A stretch of DNA of 64,000 bases from Saprospirales bacterium GYS_P2D (GTDB lineage Bacteria > Bacteroidota > Bacteroidia > Chitinophagales > Saprospiraceae). Below are positions 63,520 to 64,000 of this stretch, piece by piece (within the stretch, counting starts at the first letter, position 1; each line of letters begins with the position of its first letter). The position numbers and the translations under genes are program-made. The stretch spans positions 62,001-126,000 of the forward strand of contig WUUP01000010.1 in assembly GCA_009833045.1 (NCBI GenBank), written 5' to 3'. The notes below the pieces were generated by a model, which worked only from the letters and a program-made list of their open reading frames with translations, was not told the origin of the DNA and did not search any database.

Positions 63520-64000
63520 ATGAGAGCTTTTTTACTTTTCGTACTGCTAGCCTGGATACCTACACATTTATTAATAGGGGCCGAATCATCTCGGCACATA
63601 GAAGGAGTCTGGTATGACTATGACACTGGAGTCAGAGTAGAGATCAAAGATCATCGAAAAGGAATCAAAGTCAAAGTCAAAAATGGTCACTTTCGTAGAG
63701 GATGGAACACCTACTTTAGCATGGGACGTGGAGTCTATGACGACTGTGTGGGGAGTGCACTGGTCGTCATAGATCGACATACGCTCAAATGGGTGAGAGG
63801 TAGACATCGTCGTCCTGTATATCTCGAGAGAGGTCGTGAGCATCGTAGCTGGCGTCAAGGTGGATACACTGATCGCTACTATAGAGATAGGGTCCCATAC
63901 GATCGTCATCGATTCGATAGACGGCAGCGACTCTCCGGTGGATGGTTTTGCTCAGAGCGAGGGCTATCACTGGATATAGAGCTCAATGATCGAGGATTCA
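63520..64000 (+). CDS. Secreted basic protein with Trp/Gly motifs (3' truncated)
   Basis: A frame open from the ATG at 63520 to the window end, about 160 residues visible. Signal peptide (MRAFLLFVLLAWIPTHLLIG). The mature part has two similar segments: EGVWYDYDTGVRVEIKD near the start and GGWFCSERGLSLDIELND at the edge, both of the form GxW-6-Gxxx(D/E)I. An Arg/His/Tyr-rich linker (RGRHRRPVYLERGREH, RYYRDRVPYDRHRFDRR) joins them. No family was recognised. The promoter region upstream (63364-63519) shows nothing distinctive. Confidence 0.7.
   Translation, partial: MRAFLLFVLLAWIPTHLLIGAESSRHIEGVWYDYDTGVRVEIKDHRKGIKVKVKNGHFRRGWNTYFSMGRGVYDDCVGSALVVIDRHTLKWVRGRHRRPVYLERGREHRSWRQGGYTDRYYRDRVPYDRHRFDRRQRLSGGWFCSERGLSLDIELNDRGF

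Overview
The window is chromosomal DNA of a Bacteroidota member, most likely a marine or freshwater relative of the Saprospiria. This is inferred from several features: TonB-dependent receptors with N-terminal carboxypeptidase-regulatory-like domains, an alternative complex III (act) operon joined to cytochrome oxidase genes, a secreted M43 metalloprotease with a type IX secretion-type C-terminal domain, a near absence of Shine-Dalgarno sequences, and a promoter of the Bacteroidota form TTG-N21-TAnnTTTG. No tRNA, rRNA, insertion sequence, CRISPR array or prophage gene was seen. The content is almost entirely core-type chromosome with compact gene spacing.

Left part (1-19.9 kb): the end of an acyl-CoA dehydrogenase fused to an SCP2 domain; two tandem paralogous TonB-dependent receptors, one extended by eight thrombospondin type 3 repeats and an OmpA peptidoglycan-binding domain; a HAD phosphatase, an ABC exporter and a small barrel protein; murB, which lacks an ordinary start codon in front of its conserved N-terminal motif; a cell-envelope group (MCE/MlaD protein, N-acetylmuramoyl-L-alanine amidase, LptD-like protein); a secreted protease; and thyA.

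Centre (19.9-36.4 kb): a long respiratory transcription unit, actABCDEF-coxB-coxA-ctaB-coxC-coxC2-cox4. It starts at a recognisable promoter (19934-19965) and ends at a strong terminator (34971-34995). It encodes a quinol:cytochrome c oxidoreductase and an aa3-type oxidase that are likely to form a supercomplex. The oxidase subunit II carries a C-terminal OmpA domain, which would tie the inner-membrane complex to peptidoglycan. Many subunits carry histidine-rich tails. Downstream lie a cysteine-free SCO-like protein, a DUF420 membrane protein and a small CPMC-motif membrane protein, probably assembly factors.

Right part (36.4-64 kb): a porin-like barrel, DUF423, ung, rmuC, an OmpA lipoprotein, a stand-alone protein resembling the N-terminal region of McrB-type ATPases, galK, enoyl-CoA hydratase, alpha-methylacyl-CoA racemase, a Nudix-type regulator, a PhoD-like phosphatase, folD-dinB-like-prmA-yitT, the minus-strand operon fdx-iscX-ubiA-maf, a double-AAA+ protein with a duplicated N-terminal beta-rich domain, a TPR/outer-membrane-barrel pair, an M1 peptidase, an HD hydrolase, a membrane-bound adenylate cyclase, and a truncated secreted protein at the right edge.

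The most unusual signals are the two OmpA fusions (cytochrome oxidase subunit II and a TonB receptor), the double-repeat AAA+ protein, the cysteine-free SCO-like protein beside a CXXC mini-protein, and murB initiation.
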